Below, in pieces: positions 32,640-42,392 of a stretch of DNA of 64,000 nucleotides. The position numbers and the translations under genes were made by a program. This stretch comes from Paraconiothyrium sp. Pb-2020. Its lineage: Eukaryota; Ascomycota; Dothideomycetes; Pleosporales; Didymosphaeriaceae. Position 1 is the first letter of the stretch. The number at the start of each line of letters is the position of its first letter. The stretch is from contig JAJUBI010000001.1 in assembly GCA_022419385.1 (NCBI GenBank), positions 372,001 to 436,000 on the forward strand, in the 5' to 3' direction. The notes under the pieces are model-generated. The model did not search any database. It saw nothing but the letters and a program-made list of their open reading frames with translations, and was not told where the DNA came from.

Positions 32640-33110
32640 TTTGTAACTTGGCGAAAGCGAGGAAGTGAGGTTTGCATAGCTGCTGAAGGTAAGGGCTTAG
32701 AAGGATTTATAATGCAGAGTAGTCTAGATGCACACCGCGAATAGCAGTCTTCTTCGCGCCGTAGGTTATAGCCGACCATAGCGACTAGCACGATGTAGGG
32801 TTGACCAGTAAGGCAGGATTACCTCTGCTAACTCTTTGAAGCGCCTCTGAATCTAAACATTGAACATTTGGGGGCCGAAACGAATATTTAGCGTTTCAAT
32901 CATGCTGAAAATGCGTTGGCGATGTTCCATGTCAGCTCACGCAATTCGCCCCGAATCATCGGTGAGAAAACCCTCAGGCAACGCGGAAAGGCAGGATGCT
33001 ATCAAGTAGTTCTCATCGCTATTCCACTATATCTTTCTCGCAGGTTGAGTCTTCATAGCCCCAAATTGGGCTCATTCAAGGCAAGTTGAAGTACGAATGC
33101 TGGCAATCGA
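32640..33110. other. intergenic, nothing recognised
   Basis: Upstream region of the MFS gene and 3' flank of the PLP-enzyme gene, both on the minus strand. No ORF of interest. Confidence 0.5.
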
Positions 33111-34252
33111 CTACAAAGGTTCCTTCCCCGCTCCATCGCAATCAGGTACCAAAGCAACTAGATCCTCCATGCTGACATTACCTCCCGTCATGACAATGCC
33201 AATCCTTACGCGCCTATTAGCAGACGCCACCCATCCATGAAACGCATCGCTAAACAGTGCCGCAGCCAGCGGCACAGCAGCGCTCGGCTCGATCGCAAAA
33301 CCTAGTTCTCTCACGCCAACTCTCAGCGCATCTTCAATCTGCGCCTCGCTGACAGTCAATACACCATCCACATTCCCCTTCGCGCGGATATGCTCCCAGT
33401 TCGCCTCGCCCGTCAGCGAGCGCAGTCCATCGGCGATCGAACCAGGCCCTTGGATCTTGAGCGTTCGTCTACCACTTTGGAGCGCATGCGCCAGCCCGGG
33501 CCCTCCATATTCAGGTTCACAGCCGAAGACAGCCACGCCTTGGGGCTTACAGGCTGCGATGGCGCCGCAGAGTAAGCCCCCTCCACCGCTGGGAACGATG
33601 ATGGCGTCGAGGCTGTTTCCTGTTTGGGAAGTCTGCTGCAGGAACTCTTGCACTGCAGTTGCCTGACCGAGGACGATGTTGCGGTGGTCAGCTGGTGGGA
33701 TGAGTATTGCATCGGTAGCGCGCTGTATCTGTTCGGCGAGCAGAAACCGATCGTTGGGATCCGTTCCAGAAAAGAGGACTGTAGCACCGTGGTTTTGGGC
33801 AGCAGTGACCTTTTTAGGGGGGCAGTCTGATGGAACGACAACGTAGATTGGGATGCTCATGTTCCGCTGCCTAGATGCGAGCTGAGCAGCGTGCGCTACT
33901 GCTTGGGCGTGATTACCAACTAACGTTTAGTACAGTGCTTAGATGCTCGGCAGGGCGTCTTCTTACCTGTGCTGTACGCCACTACGCCATGCTTTAAGTC
34001 GATATCGTCGAGTTTGGCTAGGAAGTGACAGGCCCCTCGGAACTTGAACGATCCGGTATATTGTAGGTTCTCACACTTGAAGTAAAGCTCAACCTGAGAT
34101 GAAGATTTCGCATTCTTGGAAATGTGAAGGTTCTCGTTGACTAACTGCGTGAGCTGCGGAGAATTCTTGACGGGGGTTATATGGGTTATAGACGAGAGGA
34201 GGAGTGCGGCACCGCGGACTTCATCGGTGTTTGGGAGTCCGAATAGAGCCAT
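33111..34252 (-). CDS. PLP fold-type II enzyme, threonine dehydratase/serine racemase-like
   Basis: Exons 34252-33967 and 33919-33111, about 364 aa. Fold-type II PLP signatures in order: ITPVKNSPQL, LYFKCENLQYTGSFKFRGA (the Lys of SFKFRGA is the Schiff-base residue), NHAQAVAHAAQLA (substrate loop), IIVPSGGGGLLCG (phosphate-binding glycine loop) and GIVMTGGNVSMEDLV. Members deaminate Ser/Thr to oxo acids or racemise serine; there is no C-terminal ACT domain, so it is the catabolic or racemase type, not the regulated biosynthetic Ilv1. With the best GT-AG intron (33920-33966, branch ACTAAAC) the joint reads YSTVGNHAQ, one residue longer than the usual STGNHAQ or SSGNHAQ. The acceptor is otherwise clear. 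Confidence 0.88.
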
Positions 34253-34755
34253 AGTGATGAAAGATTCTTGAAGTCATTTGTTGTGACATTTATGTTATTC
34301 CCATAGCTGGAACAGTTGCTGTAACAAATAATCCGCGTAGTGCTATGTCTCGCGGTACCCTCCTACTAGCGGTGTGCCTAACATAACTGTGCCTCCCGAT
34401 GACAGTCCGATTGGTGGTGAAAATCAATATCTGACAGGTTCCATCCATGAGATTTCTGGTGAGCAAGCCACATTTGGGGCTACTCTCGTTCCCAAAGCGG
34501 ATTGCATTTCGCGGAACCATTCGGGGAATGAGCCCAATCTCTCGACTCTTGATTCAAAGATAGCTTTCAATTATAGCATACTTTGGCGCACTTAGCTTGC
34601 CCAAGGCCAACAGCATATTGAACCGAGAAAATCCCTCTCCTCATTCCGTGATAGAGCAGTCTGCGCTCGAAACGCGCTCACGAGCACGAGGATCTCGAGG
34701 ACCTCGAGGACGATTTTGTCATGCACAGGTCTGGTATTTACGTTCATATATCGCA
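34253..34755. other. intergenic with CTCGAGGA repeats
   Basis: Upstream region of the PLP-enzyme gene. Around 34688-34712 the short unit TCGAGGA repeats (ATCTCGAGGACCTCGAGGAC). No gene is supported. Confidence 0.4.
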
Positions 34756-35013
34756 TCACTGCACAATACAGTATTGACAGAACGGCCAATCAGCGCAGTC
34801 GCCGGGGTCTTCGCACTCCCGATAACAGTTGCATAGGTTCTGATCTTCCTCACAGTCTCCAGGGCAACACATACTTGGTCTCTTGGATAAGGCGTAGGGG
34901 AATGAAGTGTCTGAAGCGTGCGTGAAGGCACAGTACTCGGTGACAACGTATGTGTTTTGTCGGATAATAGCGTTCGAGAGGAGACCATAATGAAGGAGGT
35001 GAGAGTATAGCAT
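34756..35013 (-). CDS. possible cysteine-rich small protein
   Basis: An 85-residue ATG-initiated ORF. The N-terminal 18 residues are moderately hydrophobic (HLLHYGLLSNAII) but are not a clean signal peptide. The C-terminal 40 residues hold ten cysteines in the pattern CC-x3-C-x6-C-x-C-x3-C-x5-C-x6-C-x2-C with many acidic residues, which looks like a disulfide-rich secreted fold. It may be the last exon of a spliced gene: a good donor GTAAGA lies just 5' of the ORF start. It is not recognised as any named family and could be a chance ORF. Confidence 0.3.
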   Translation of the reverse strand: MLYSHLLHYGLLSNAIIRQNTYVVTEYCAFTHASDTSFPYALSKRPSMCCPGDCEEDQNLCNCYRECEDPGDCADWPFCQYCIVQ

Positions 35014-35968
35014 CTTACTTTAAGTATTGCTGAAGGAATGCAAACGAACGCGCCATGATGGCGTGTCAGCGGCGGTTGTCCCCGTAAACGCAGTCCTCCA
35101 GCGCAGCGAACGCGTGTGCATGGCACGCGGTTAGCATCGTCATCCTTGTTCAAAATGTTTGCTGAATCCGGTAGTTACGGCAAGACCCCTTGCCACCGTG
35201 AGCTTGATCGCAAGAATATCCACCATCTCTTTTCTTGGGTGGTGATAGAACGATTTTAGGCGACTGCGCGCTCATTGCTATCAAACATCTACATCGCGTA
35301 CCATGGTTCTACCCTGGGTAAGTGCCGACTGACATGTAACTTTGTATAGCAACAACACGCTGAGAAATGTGACTAGGCTGCGTGACATGCTTTTACAGCG
35401 TAGCGAGTGCTCCTATGGAGGATCTAAGCCGTTGAACCCTTTTCGAGCTCCATGAGGCTGGCCGGTGGATAACGTTTGTTGGTCGAAATGCTCTACGATA
35501 TGATATTGCACGCGAATTCGTGAGTGCTCTCCAAGGGATGATAGTCTTCCCGCAGTATTGCAAGCCTGGTCGGGCGATCCATGGTCCCTATCGGGTGATA
35601 GTGACCGCACCAATTAGAAGTGTGGAAGCTCCGCAGACGTGTCGCGCGTCGACTGTTGCCATAAAATGTCCGGTGTTAGCGATGCTCTTCAAGCTGCGCT
35701 CGAAGCCTTCCTCGATCTGCCTGAAAATGGAACACTTGGGTCGGAATGCGGCTGGAGTAGGAGGATGCACTTTCGGATCAGTCCACCGAGGGTCTGTGGT
35801 TACGTCATACCCCGCTCCTACCGAGCTTAAGAGCTCAAGCTGGCCTGTCCATTCATGGTAGCACATCTTCGACCACTCTAACCATCATCCAAATCATCAA
35901 TTGAGCTTTCAGATTTCGCGACGCCATCCGAACTCCATCTACCGGCCCTATCAGCTTCACATCTCACA
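35014..35968. other. intergenic, about 950 bp, nothing recognised
   Basis: Several overlapping ORFs of 60-113 aa on both strands, none with motifs. The last 100 bp, CT/CA-rich, is likely the leader of the GAEQDR-repeat gene. Confidence 0.45.
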
Positions 35969-36497
35969 ATGGGTTGGTTCACCAGCACCAAGGAAGCCGC
36001 CTCCACGCCTACTGAGCCCACAACCGAGGGCGGCTCTCGACTCGGCGTCGGAGCAGAGCAGGATCGCTACGCCTCTCACTTCCAAGCCTCGGAGGAGGAG
36101 AAAGAGAAAGTTAGGCAGGCCGTCAAGAAATTCATAAACAAGAAGGGCAACGGCGCCGAGCAGGACCGTTATGCATCACACTTCAGCCTCCAGAACGACC
36201 CAGTCGCAGCCGCTGCAAGGTGGCTTGCGAACCAGCAGCACGGCTCCTCTGGAGCTGAGCAGGATCGCTGGGGCGGATACTTTGGTCTCGGTGCCGATGG
36301 GTGGGCGCGCGCCAGGAAGCTAGCAGAGACGCGGGGCGTTGGTGCTGAGCAGGTACGTTCCGAAGCAGGCTTCATCGACACAGAATACTAACGAGGTCTA
36401 GGATCGCTACGGATCGCACTTCAGTATAGACACCGGCTCCGTCAAGAGGGCAGCGCTGTCCGTACAAGAGGGCGTAAAACAGGCGCGAAACCAATAA
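35969..36497 (+). CDS. small protein with four GAEQDR[YW]xxxF repeats
   Basis: Exons 35969-36352 and 36402-36497 with a 49-nt intron (GTACGT...GTCTAG), 159 aa. The motif G-A-E-Q-D-R-[YW]-x-[SG]-[HY]-F occurs four times: GAEQDRYASHF (36050 and 36152), GAEQDRWGGYF (36251) and GAEQDRYGSHF (36341, split by the intron between Gln and Asp). Copies are separated by 22-25 residues of charged or Ala-rich helix (EEEKEKVRQAVKKFINKKGN and similar). The protein opens MGWFTSTKEAAS and has no signal peptide. No known domain is recognised; repeated short amphipathic helices with an invariant QDRY core suggest a ligand- or partner-binding repeat. Confidence 0.82.
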
Positions 36498-37101
36498 ATA
36501 ACTCGGAGGATGATGGAAAAAGATAAAGCAAGTATATGAGCTGGTTAAAGAATGACATCAAAGTCATGTACAGTAGCGATTGCATCTCGAAATCAATGGT
36601 GTTCCATCCCATAGTTACCGCAAACTACTGCCTATCAGAAGCGACCCATGCATACCGGAACAACAGCTGACCCGCAACCTTATAAAGTTGCTCCGATTGA
36701 TCGCGCAAAGCCCATAATGTTCCGGACAGCTTGTTAATGATTTTGCCATGGGCTCGTCAGAACTTCTGATCTATCTGACCTGTCTGACTACCATGATAAC
36801 GAGCGTTGCTTTTCCGTTCGTCCCCAACGCCCCACCTTAGAGGAGCACCTCGGCACGATTCGGCCGCATGCATCCCCAACCTCTCCTCCACACGATAGGT
36901 CCCACAATTGCACTACAATTGCATATGTCATCATCACATTTGTAAGATATGCGGAGACATGTGCTACACCTACGGTACAAATATTGCACCGGATAGGTCC
37001 ATCGTATAGACCCTGGAAATAATGTAAATACCACGTTCGGACAGCCTTGTTTCGACATCACACGAACAACACAAGCAATTAATACACCCTCCACGAGAAC
37101 C
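36498..37101. other. intergenic, nothing recognised
   Basis: About 600 bp between two plus-strand genes. It should contain the promoter of the SDR gene; the CACCCTCCACGAGAACC leader directly precedes its ATG. Confidence 0.5.
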
Positions 37102-38193
37102 ATGTCTCGCAACGTCCTCCTCACCGGTGCCTCCGGCTACCTAGGCGGCTCTTTCCTCGAGCTTCTTAAGAGCGCCAACCTCCCAGCCTATAAAATCTAC
37201 GCCGTAGTCCGCTCCTCCAAGCAAGCCTCAGCCGTAAAACAATACCACAACGTCGAGCCCATCACAGTCGATCTGTCCAACGCCGACGCCGTCTCCTCCA
37301 CCATCATCGACAACAACATAACAGTTGTATACCACCTGCACAACCCCCTCGACACCACCACGCCCGCCTGGATCAAGGCCCTCGCAACCGTGAAGCAGAA
37401 AACCGGCCAGGACGTCCACTTCCTCCTCACAACAGGCGCGAAGCTCTTCTCCTCTCACGCCGGCGCGCCTACGCAGCCCTTCTCCGACACAGATCCCTCC
37501 CTCTACAGCATCCAGAAAGCCCAGCCGGAAAAGGCACCCATCGACGCGATGGGCCTAGGCGCCTCGTGCAACAACCTCGTCACCTCGACCGCGCAAGAAC
37601 TAGGTGTAAAGTCCTACATCTTCGCGCCGTGCATTGTCTACGGAAAGGGACTGGGTTTCGGGAATAAGATTTCCATCCAGACGGTTGCGGTGGTCAAGGC
37701 TGCGGTCGCGACGAGGAAGGTGTATAAGGTGGATGAGGGACGGCCGACGTGGCCGGTTTGTCACGTGGAGGATAACTCCACGTTGTACATCGAGATTCTA
37801 CGTGGGATTCTGGAAGGGAGGGATATTGGGAGTGGGGAGAGTGGGTATTTTCTTGCGAGTCCTGGGAGCGTGGCGTGGGATGATATCTACGCTGCTATGG
37901 CGAAGGCGCTGAAGAAGCGGGGTGTTGTTGATGATGAGACGGTTGTGCGGGCGGATAGAGATGCTTTGGAGAAGATGGGAGAGGGGATGGAATGCCCGGC
38001 GGAGTTTGTGCCGATGCAGGTGGGTGGGTTGTGTACCTTTACGGCTGAGCATGGCAAGAGGATTGGGTGGAAGCCGAAGTATGCGCCGGAACATATCGTG
38101 GAGGCTGCAGATGAGGAAGTGGAGCTTATTTTGGAGCATCTAGAGGCTGCGAGAAGCTATGCGATTCCGAAGGGGACGAAGTTGAAGCAGTGA
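37102..38193 (+). CDS. NAD(P)-dependent epimerase/dehydratase-like extended SDR (atypical)
   Basis: A 363-residue single-exon protein. GASGYLGGSF near the N-terminus is the Rossmann dinucleotide loop (GxxGxxG), and ITVVYHLHNPLD follows as the next conserved strand. Later segments fit extended SDRs: GVKSYIFAPCIVYGKGLGFG and RPTWPVCHVEDNSTLYIEIL. The usual YxxxK catalytic pair is missing where expected (AMGLGASCNNLVTSTAQELG). This is also true of a fungal SDR subgroup that keeps the fold (family memory). It may be a reductase with altered chemistry or an NAD(P)-binding sensor. Codon use turns to G/C-ending codons in the first half. Confidence 0.85.
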   Translation: MSRNVLLTGASGYLGGSFLELLKSANLPAYKIYAVVRSSKQASAVKQYHNVEPITVDLSNADAVSSTIIDNNITVVYHLHNPLDTTTPAWIKALATVKQKTGQDVHFLLTTGAKLFSSHAGAPTQPFSDTDPSLYSIQKAQPEKAPIDAMGLGASCNNLVTSTAQELGVKSYIFAPCIVYGKGLGFGNKISIQTVAVVKAAVATRKVYKVDEGRPTWPVCHVEDNSTLYIEILRGILEGRDIGSGESGYFLASPGSVAWDDIYAAMAKALKKRGVVDDETVVRADRDALEKMGEGMECPAEFVPMQVGGLCTFTAEHGKRIGWKPKYAPEHIVEAADEEVELILEHLEAARSYAIPKGTKLKQ

Positions 38194-39057
38194 TGGCCGC
38201 TTCACGAGGCAGGCAGGAATAGAAGTACATCAACATCTAGTTCTAGTTCTAGTCAGACGCAATTTACGCGATTGCAATGAACAAGTTACGTAAATCGATG
38301 TGTAGTATCTTGCTCCGGCGCAGGTATATGTCTGCCTTGCACGCTTCGCAGCTTAATATTTCCTGTTTCGAGCAATTGGAACAATGCACGATTCTTACTC
38401 CACCGTTGAGTTGACTCCGTTATAGTCAGCGTGTCGCTCATCTGTACTTACCAAATTCGAATGGTGACGGTCAGCTCTGGTACTAACATGGATCAGTAAG
38501 CGGGCCCCAAGCTATGTTTAATATAACACGCCAATTACTACGCATAGCGAATGTACGACGTTTCCCAAACAGAATAGGACACCACATACTGCGAACATCT
38601 TACCTAAGGTCAAGTTAGGCTAAGTTGGCGAGGGCCGTGTATAGTAACACGCGCCACACTTGTGCCACATACACGTGCAGTAGCGCGAGGATGTTGTTTG
38701 AAGGTCCTCCGTGGTCAAGACATTTGCTGATGCTCACGATACTTTCTGTGGGGATGCTGGCGTGTATCCGCTGTCTGAGTCGGCCTGCATGCCAAATATG
38801 GCGGAGAATGGGGCGAGCTGAGGTTTGCGCAACGGTTAGTTCGGACGAATTGGGTGAACCATGACAGCAAAAAGGAAGGCTTGATATCTTGGCCTTCTTG
38901 AAGACGAAGACGAGGCTGTACTTACAAGTATAAAGGGTTCTTCAAAGAGGCATCTCTAGGGACACCAGCCCACCAGCAACTCACTCATCCATCTCTTCCA
39001 ACAAACAACCATCCTAGTTCACCTCGTTCTTCGCCTACTAAACCCATACCCATCACC
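38194..39057. other. intergenic, 860 bp
   Basis: A short TAGTTC repeat (38237-38253) follows the SDR stop. The last 100 bp has a CT/CA-rich fungal leader ahead of the secreted-protein ATG. No gene is supported. Confidence 0.5.
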
Positions 39058-39486
39058 ATGAAGACCACACTCATCCTCACGGCTCTCTTCACAGCCCTCG
39101 TCGCCGCTTCTCCCCTCGAGATCGAACAGCGCGTATGTCTCTCTCTCGCCCTCTGCCCCCTCTCCTTCTCCCTCCCTCCACACCCCCATTACTAACCCCT
39201 ACCACCCCAGGCCGGAACAATCCGCGTCCAACTCTCCGACGACGCCACCGACACCGCCGTCCAAGCCAACATCCCCGCGAACGGCGCCAAAATCAGCATC
39301 GCCGCAAACTTCGGCAACCTGGGCAGCGGCGTGCCTGCAAACCGCGCCGGCGTAGTCAGTGGATCTGGGAGCTGCAATATCTTCAAGGACAACGGGAGTC
39401 AGAAGGTCGCGACGATCAAGAGCGGGGGCAATGATGTCACGTTCACGAGGGTGAAGTTGCAGAATGGGGTTATTGTGTGCAAGTAG
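39058..39486 (+). CDS. small secreted protein, 116 aa
   Basis: Exons 39058-39132 and 39211-39486 with a 78-nt pyrimidine-rich intron. Exon 1 encodes exactly a classical signal peptide (MKTTLILTALFTALVAASPL) plus EIEQR, then the intron falls in phase 0. The mature part, about 95 residues, begins AGTIRVQLSDDATDTAVQAN and is rich in Gly, Asn and Val with two cysteines (SGSGSCNIF and IVCK at the C-terminus), probably one disulfide. It looks like a compact beta-rich secreted protein. The size, signal peptide and lack of a known domain fit a candidate effector or cell-surface protein. The leader CATCACCATGAAG is a strong start context. Confidence 0.85.
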
Positions 39487-39937
39487 GTGCTTGGAGAGAG
39501 TAGGGGCCAGGAGGGCTGGATGGACGGTCGGACGGTCGCTTGATGCTGTTGTATGATGGTGTGGAGAGGAGTTAGTGGACAACCATTGATGACAGGTTCA
39601 TACTGCATCTGAGTGAATTTTGATCATATTACTGTTTAAGACCCAGAAGATCACTAAAGGGAAAGGGCGGCTATCGACTTGCGCTAGTGTGTCCACGTTT
39701 AGTCACAGTCGTACCAGAACACCGAGAAAAGCAGCTGATGCTCAGAAGACAGATTCGTATAGTGTATCATTTGGTGGACTGCCTTGAATTTGACGCGCTG
39801 GAAAGGGCGGCTTTGGAATGAAACAAGCACCGTTCGTAAAGAAAGGGCTGCACACGAAATCCGATATTGCTAATGGCAGCCTTCACCTAAAACAGCCGGA
39901 GTCTAGCCTTTACTAGATCATATGTTACCCGATCATA
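39487..39937. other. intergenic with GAAAGGGCGGCT direct repeats
   Basis: Convergent 3' flanks of the secreted-protein and P450 genes. GAAAGGGCGGCT occurs at 39661-39672 and 39801-39812, exactly 140 bp apart, with a partial copy GAAAGGGCTG at 39841. No gene is seen. Confidence 0.5.
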
Positions 39938-41700
39938 TCATTCTGGTGATCGTCGCTCACTAACTAAGAGTGGTAGTGGTGGGAGGCGCCACGAGTGTGC
40001 TTCTTGTACATGATCGACGAAGTGCAATGCAGTATCGTCCGAAGGAAAGGCGAAGTCGAACCGCGTAACGCACTCTGCAACAACGAGACGGAGATACATA
40101 GTTGCTAGAGGACGTCCGACACACCAATGAGGGCCTAGTAGTAGGTCAGTTCCCAGACGAAGTCAAAGAAAAGTAGATCACTTACCGACATTGAACGGAG
40201 CATATCCAGCCCTATCTTTGATCAAATCCGGCTCAGCATACCAGCGCTCCGGTATAAATTCCAACGGCCTAACATATGCCTCTTCTGAACGTCCCACAAC
40301 GTATTGCGAACCGATGACTGTCACATCTCCAGGTACGAACGTGCCTTGAACCATGATACCCTCCGATGGCGTTTGCCGTGGAAGCACGCTACCAGGAGGT
40401 TGGAGGCGCAATGTTTCGTTGATGACAGCATTGAGGTGATTGGCCCTCTGAATACTATGATGTTTGAACTTCCCACCCATACCTGCGAGCGGATCCAGCT
40501 CTTGCCGTAACTTTTTGACATGCTCCGGATGTTGAGCTAGGTAAAAGAAGATGAAACAGAGGGTCGACGCGGAAGTGTCACTGCCAGCGAAAATGACAGA
40601 CCGACAGTCACTCTGGAGATGCAACAAGTCCTCCTTGGTTGGCGGAGACTGGGCGTGCGACGTCATTATGCCCATTAGACTGGAACTTTCGTGTGAGGCC
40701 TTTCTCTTCGCCAGAATCGACTTTAGTTGATCGTTACAGTAATCGTCGAATTGTTGGGCAGCGCTCGAGGATCCAGGTATCGCTTTGAGCAGATTGATGG
40801 ACCAGGGCGGTAGACGGAGACCGATAGCTTTTGTCCAGCCCGCCATAAGCGTAAGAGCCCAATGCTCTTGGTCAGTACTGAGCAGAGAAAAGTCTTTGTC
40901 GAGACCAAGATTACCCATGACATCCCACGAAAAGTATATACACCATTTTGAGGCATCAAGAGGATGTTTGGACGTCGCAGATTTCTTCAACATGTCGATA
41001 AACTTTTCGGTGTATGGCTGAATTCGCGATTCGTACCCGCGAAGTGCATTGTTGCTTAACGCCTCGCTCCAGATCCGCCGTCGCTCGCGATGAATACTGG
41101 GTGCTGGAGAAATTATACCGAAAGGGGCACCGAACGTACTATACCACTCTGCTCTACGAGAGCCGGATTTAGTACCGTCTACGATCTGTCTTAGTATAGT
41201 CCGGTGGCATCTCTCGTCTAACCTCGTAGGAAGGCACTCACACATAGCAGGGACACCCTGCGGAGTCATGATCAACAGAGTTGATGACCCAATCCGCACA
41301 AAAGGCCCGTATTTCCGGTATAAAGCCAAGCTCTTTTTATGCCAGTCAAAGTCCTTTGCCTGGAGAGTGAGCCAGACATCGCTGATCCTGGCAGTGTAGG
41401 GCCCGGGGAAGCGATTCAAGGGATGCAAGGATGCCACCATAATCGATATGTCAGCAAGCTTCCGTATAAACCTAACAACACAAAACCATAGAAACGTGTG
41501 GTGTCGATCGAAGAAGCCCGAAAAGATTGTTGGAACAGCAGACTCTGACATATGATAGAAGCGGCGAACGTGAGAACACCTACCGCGACGTACATCGACG
41601 CCTTAGCACTATGCTGCCCACGATAAAAGTAGCCGAGATGAAGGATTACCCCAGCGGCCGCAGCCAAGAGCGGACTAATATAATTCTTTTGTGCGCTCAT
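39938..41700 (-). CDS. cytochrome P450 (second), with an 8-bp frameshifting duplication
   Basis: Exons 41700-41244, 41189-40186 and 40134-39938. The N-terminus MSAQKNYISPLLAAAAGVIL and two hydrophobic stretches lead to TYRLWWHP, then the frame breaks; the expected continuation LNRFPGP appears in another frame 8 nt on. The duplicated CATCCTTG/CATCCCTTG at 41418-41435 explains the break, and removing 8 nt restores both the WHPLNRFPGP motif and correct phase at every later splice (about 549 aa). Downstream motifs are intact: SVIFAGSDTSASTLCF (I-helix), NETLRLQPPGS (ExxR), EFIPERWY, and the heme loop FNVGPHWCVGRPLA assembled across the last intron. It is thus a recent pseudogene or a sequencing error in a functional gene. 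The family resembles fungal secondary-metabolite P450s. Confidence 0.85.
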
Positions 41701-42392
41701 TACAAGGAAGAGTATAGTACTTGAATCGCCATATGTGTGACCGCAGTAGGAGGGAGCTAGCGACGAGTGCAACCCTTATATGGTCAATGGATGTCGGATC
41801 AGTTGATCGGTGTGCTCTTATTATGATCGCCTTAAATCGCAAGGCTGAAAGTTGTGGGACAGGGTGGCGCTGTCGCTCGCTATACCGCACGCTCATGGGT
41901 ACGTTGGACCGACCGGGCGAAATCTGACTGCATGTACTAGGATGCACCAGAAGAACCTATCAGAGTGAGTGCGATGCAAATGACTCTACATTGAGTAGGT
42001 ATCAACTGTCACGAGCGGCCGGAATGCATGCACGATGATGGCTGCTCGTTCCTAATCTTGGCAACCTGCGCAAACGAGCGCTCAATTGCATGCGTGTGGT
42101 AGAGAAGCTTGGCGGGCGTTGTTGTATGATATACGTTGACGATACTCCTCAATCTATACTATGTGCGGATATTCGGTACGCTCAGCAAGATTGATGAGAG
42201 CTAACATAATGCAAGCAGTTGGGTATTGTCGCAACAGTTGCGAACGTGGGGCGTCGGCTATGGAAGCACCTGAACTAAACCAGCGTCCAACACAACGAAA
42301 GGGTGTTGAAGAAGATTCGACGATCGCCAATGCATAACCTGGAGCCTATATTGACCGATACTGGAAAAATCACGGATGAAACTTGTCCCAAC
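41701..42392. other. intergenic, nothing recognised
   Basis: Upstream region of the second P450 and 3' flank of CTF4. Short ORFs only. Confidence 0.5.
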
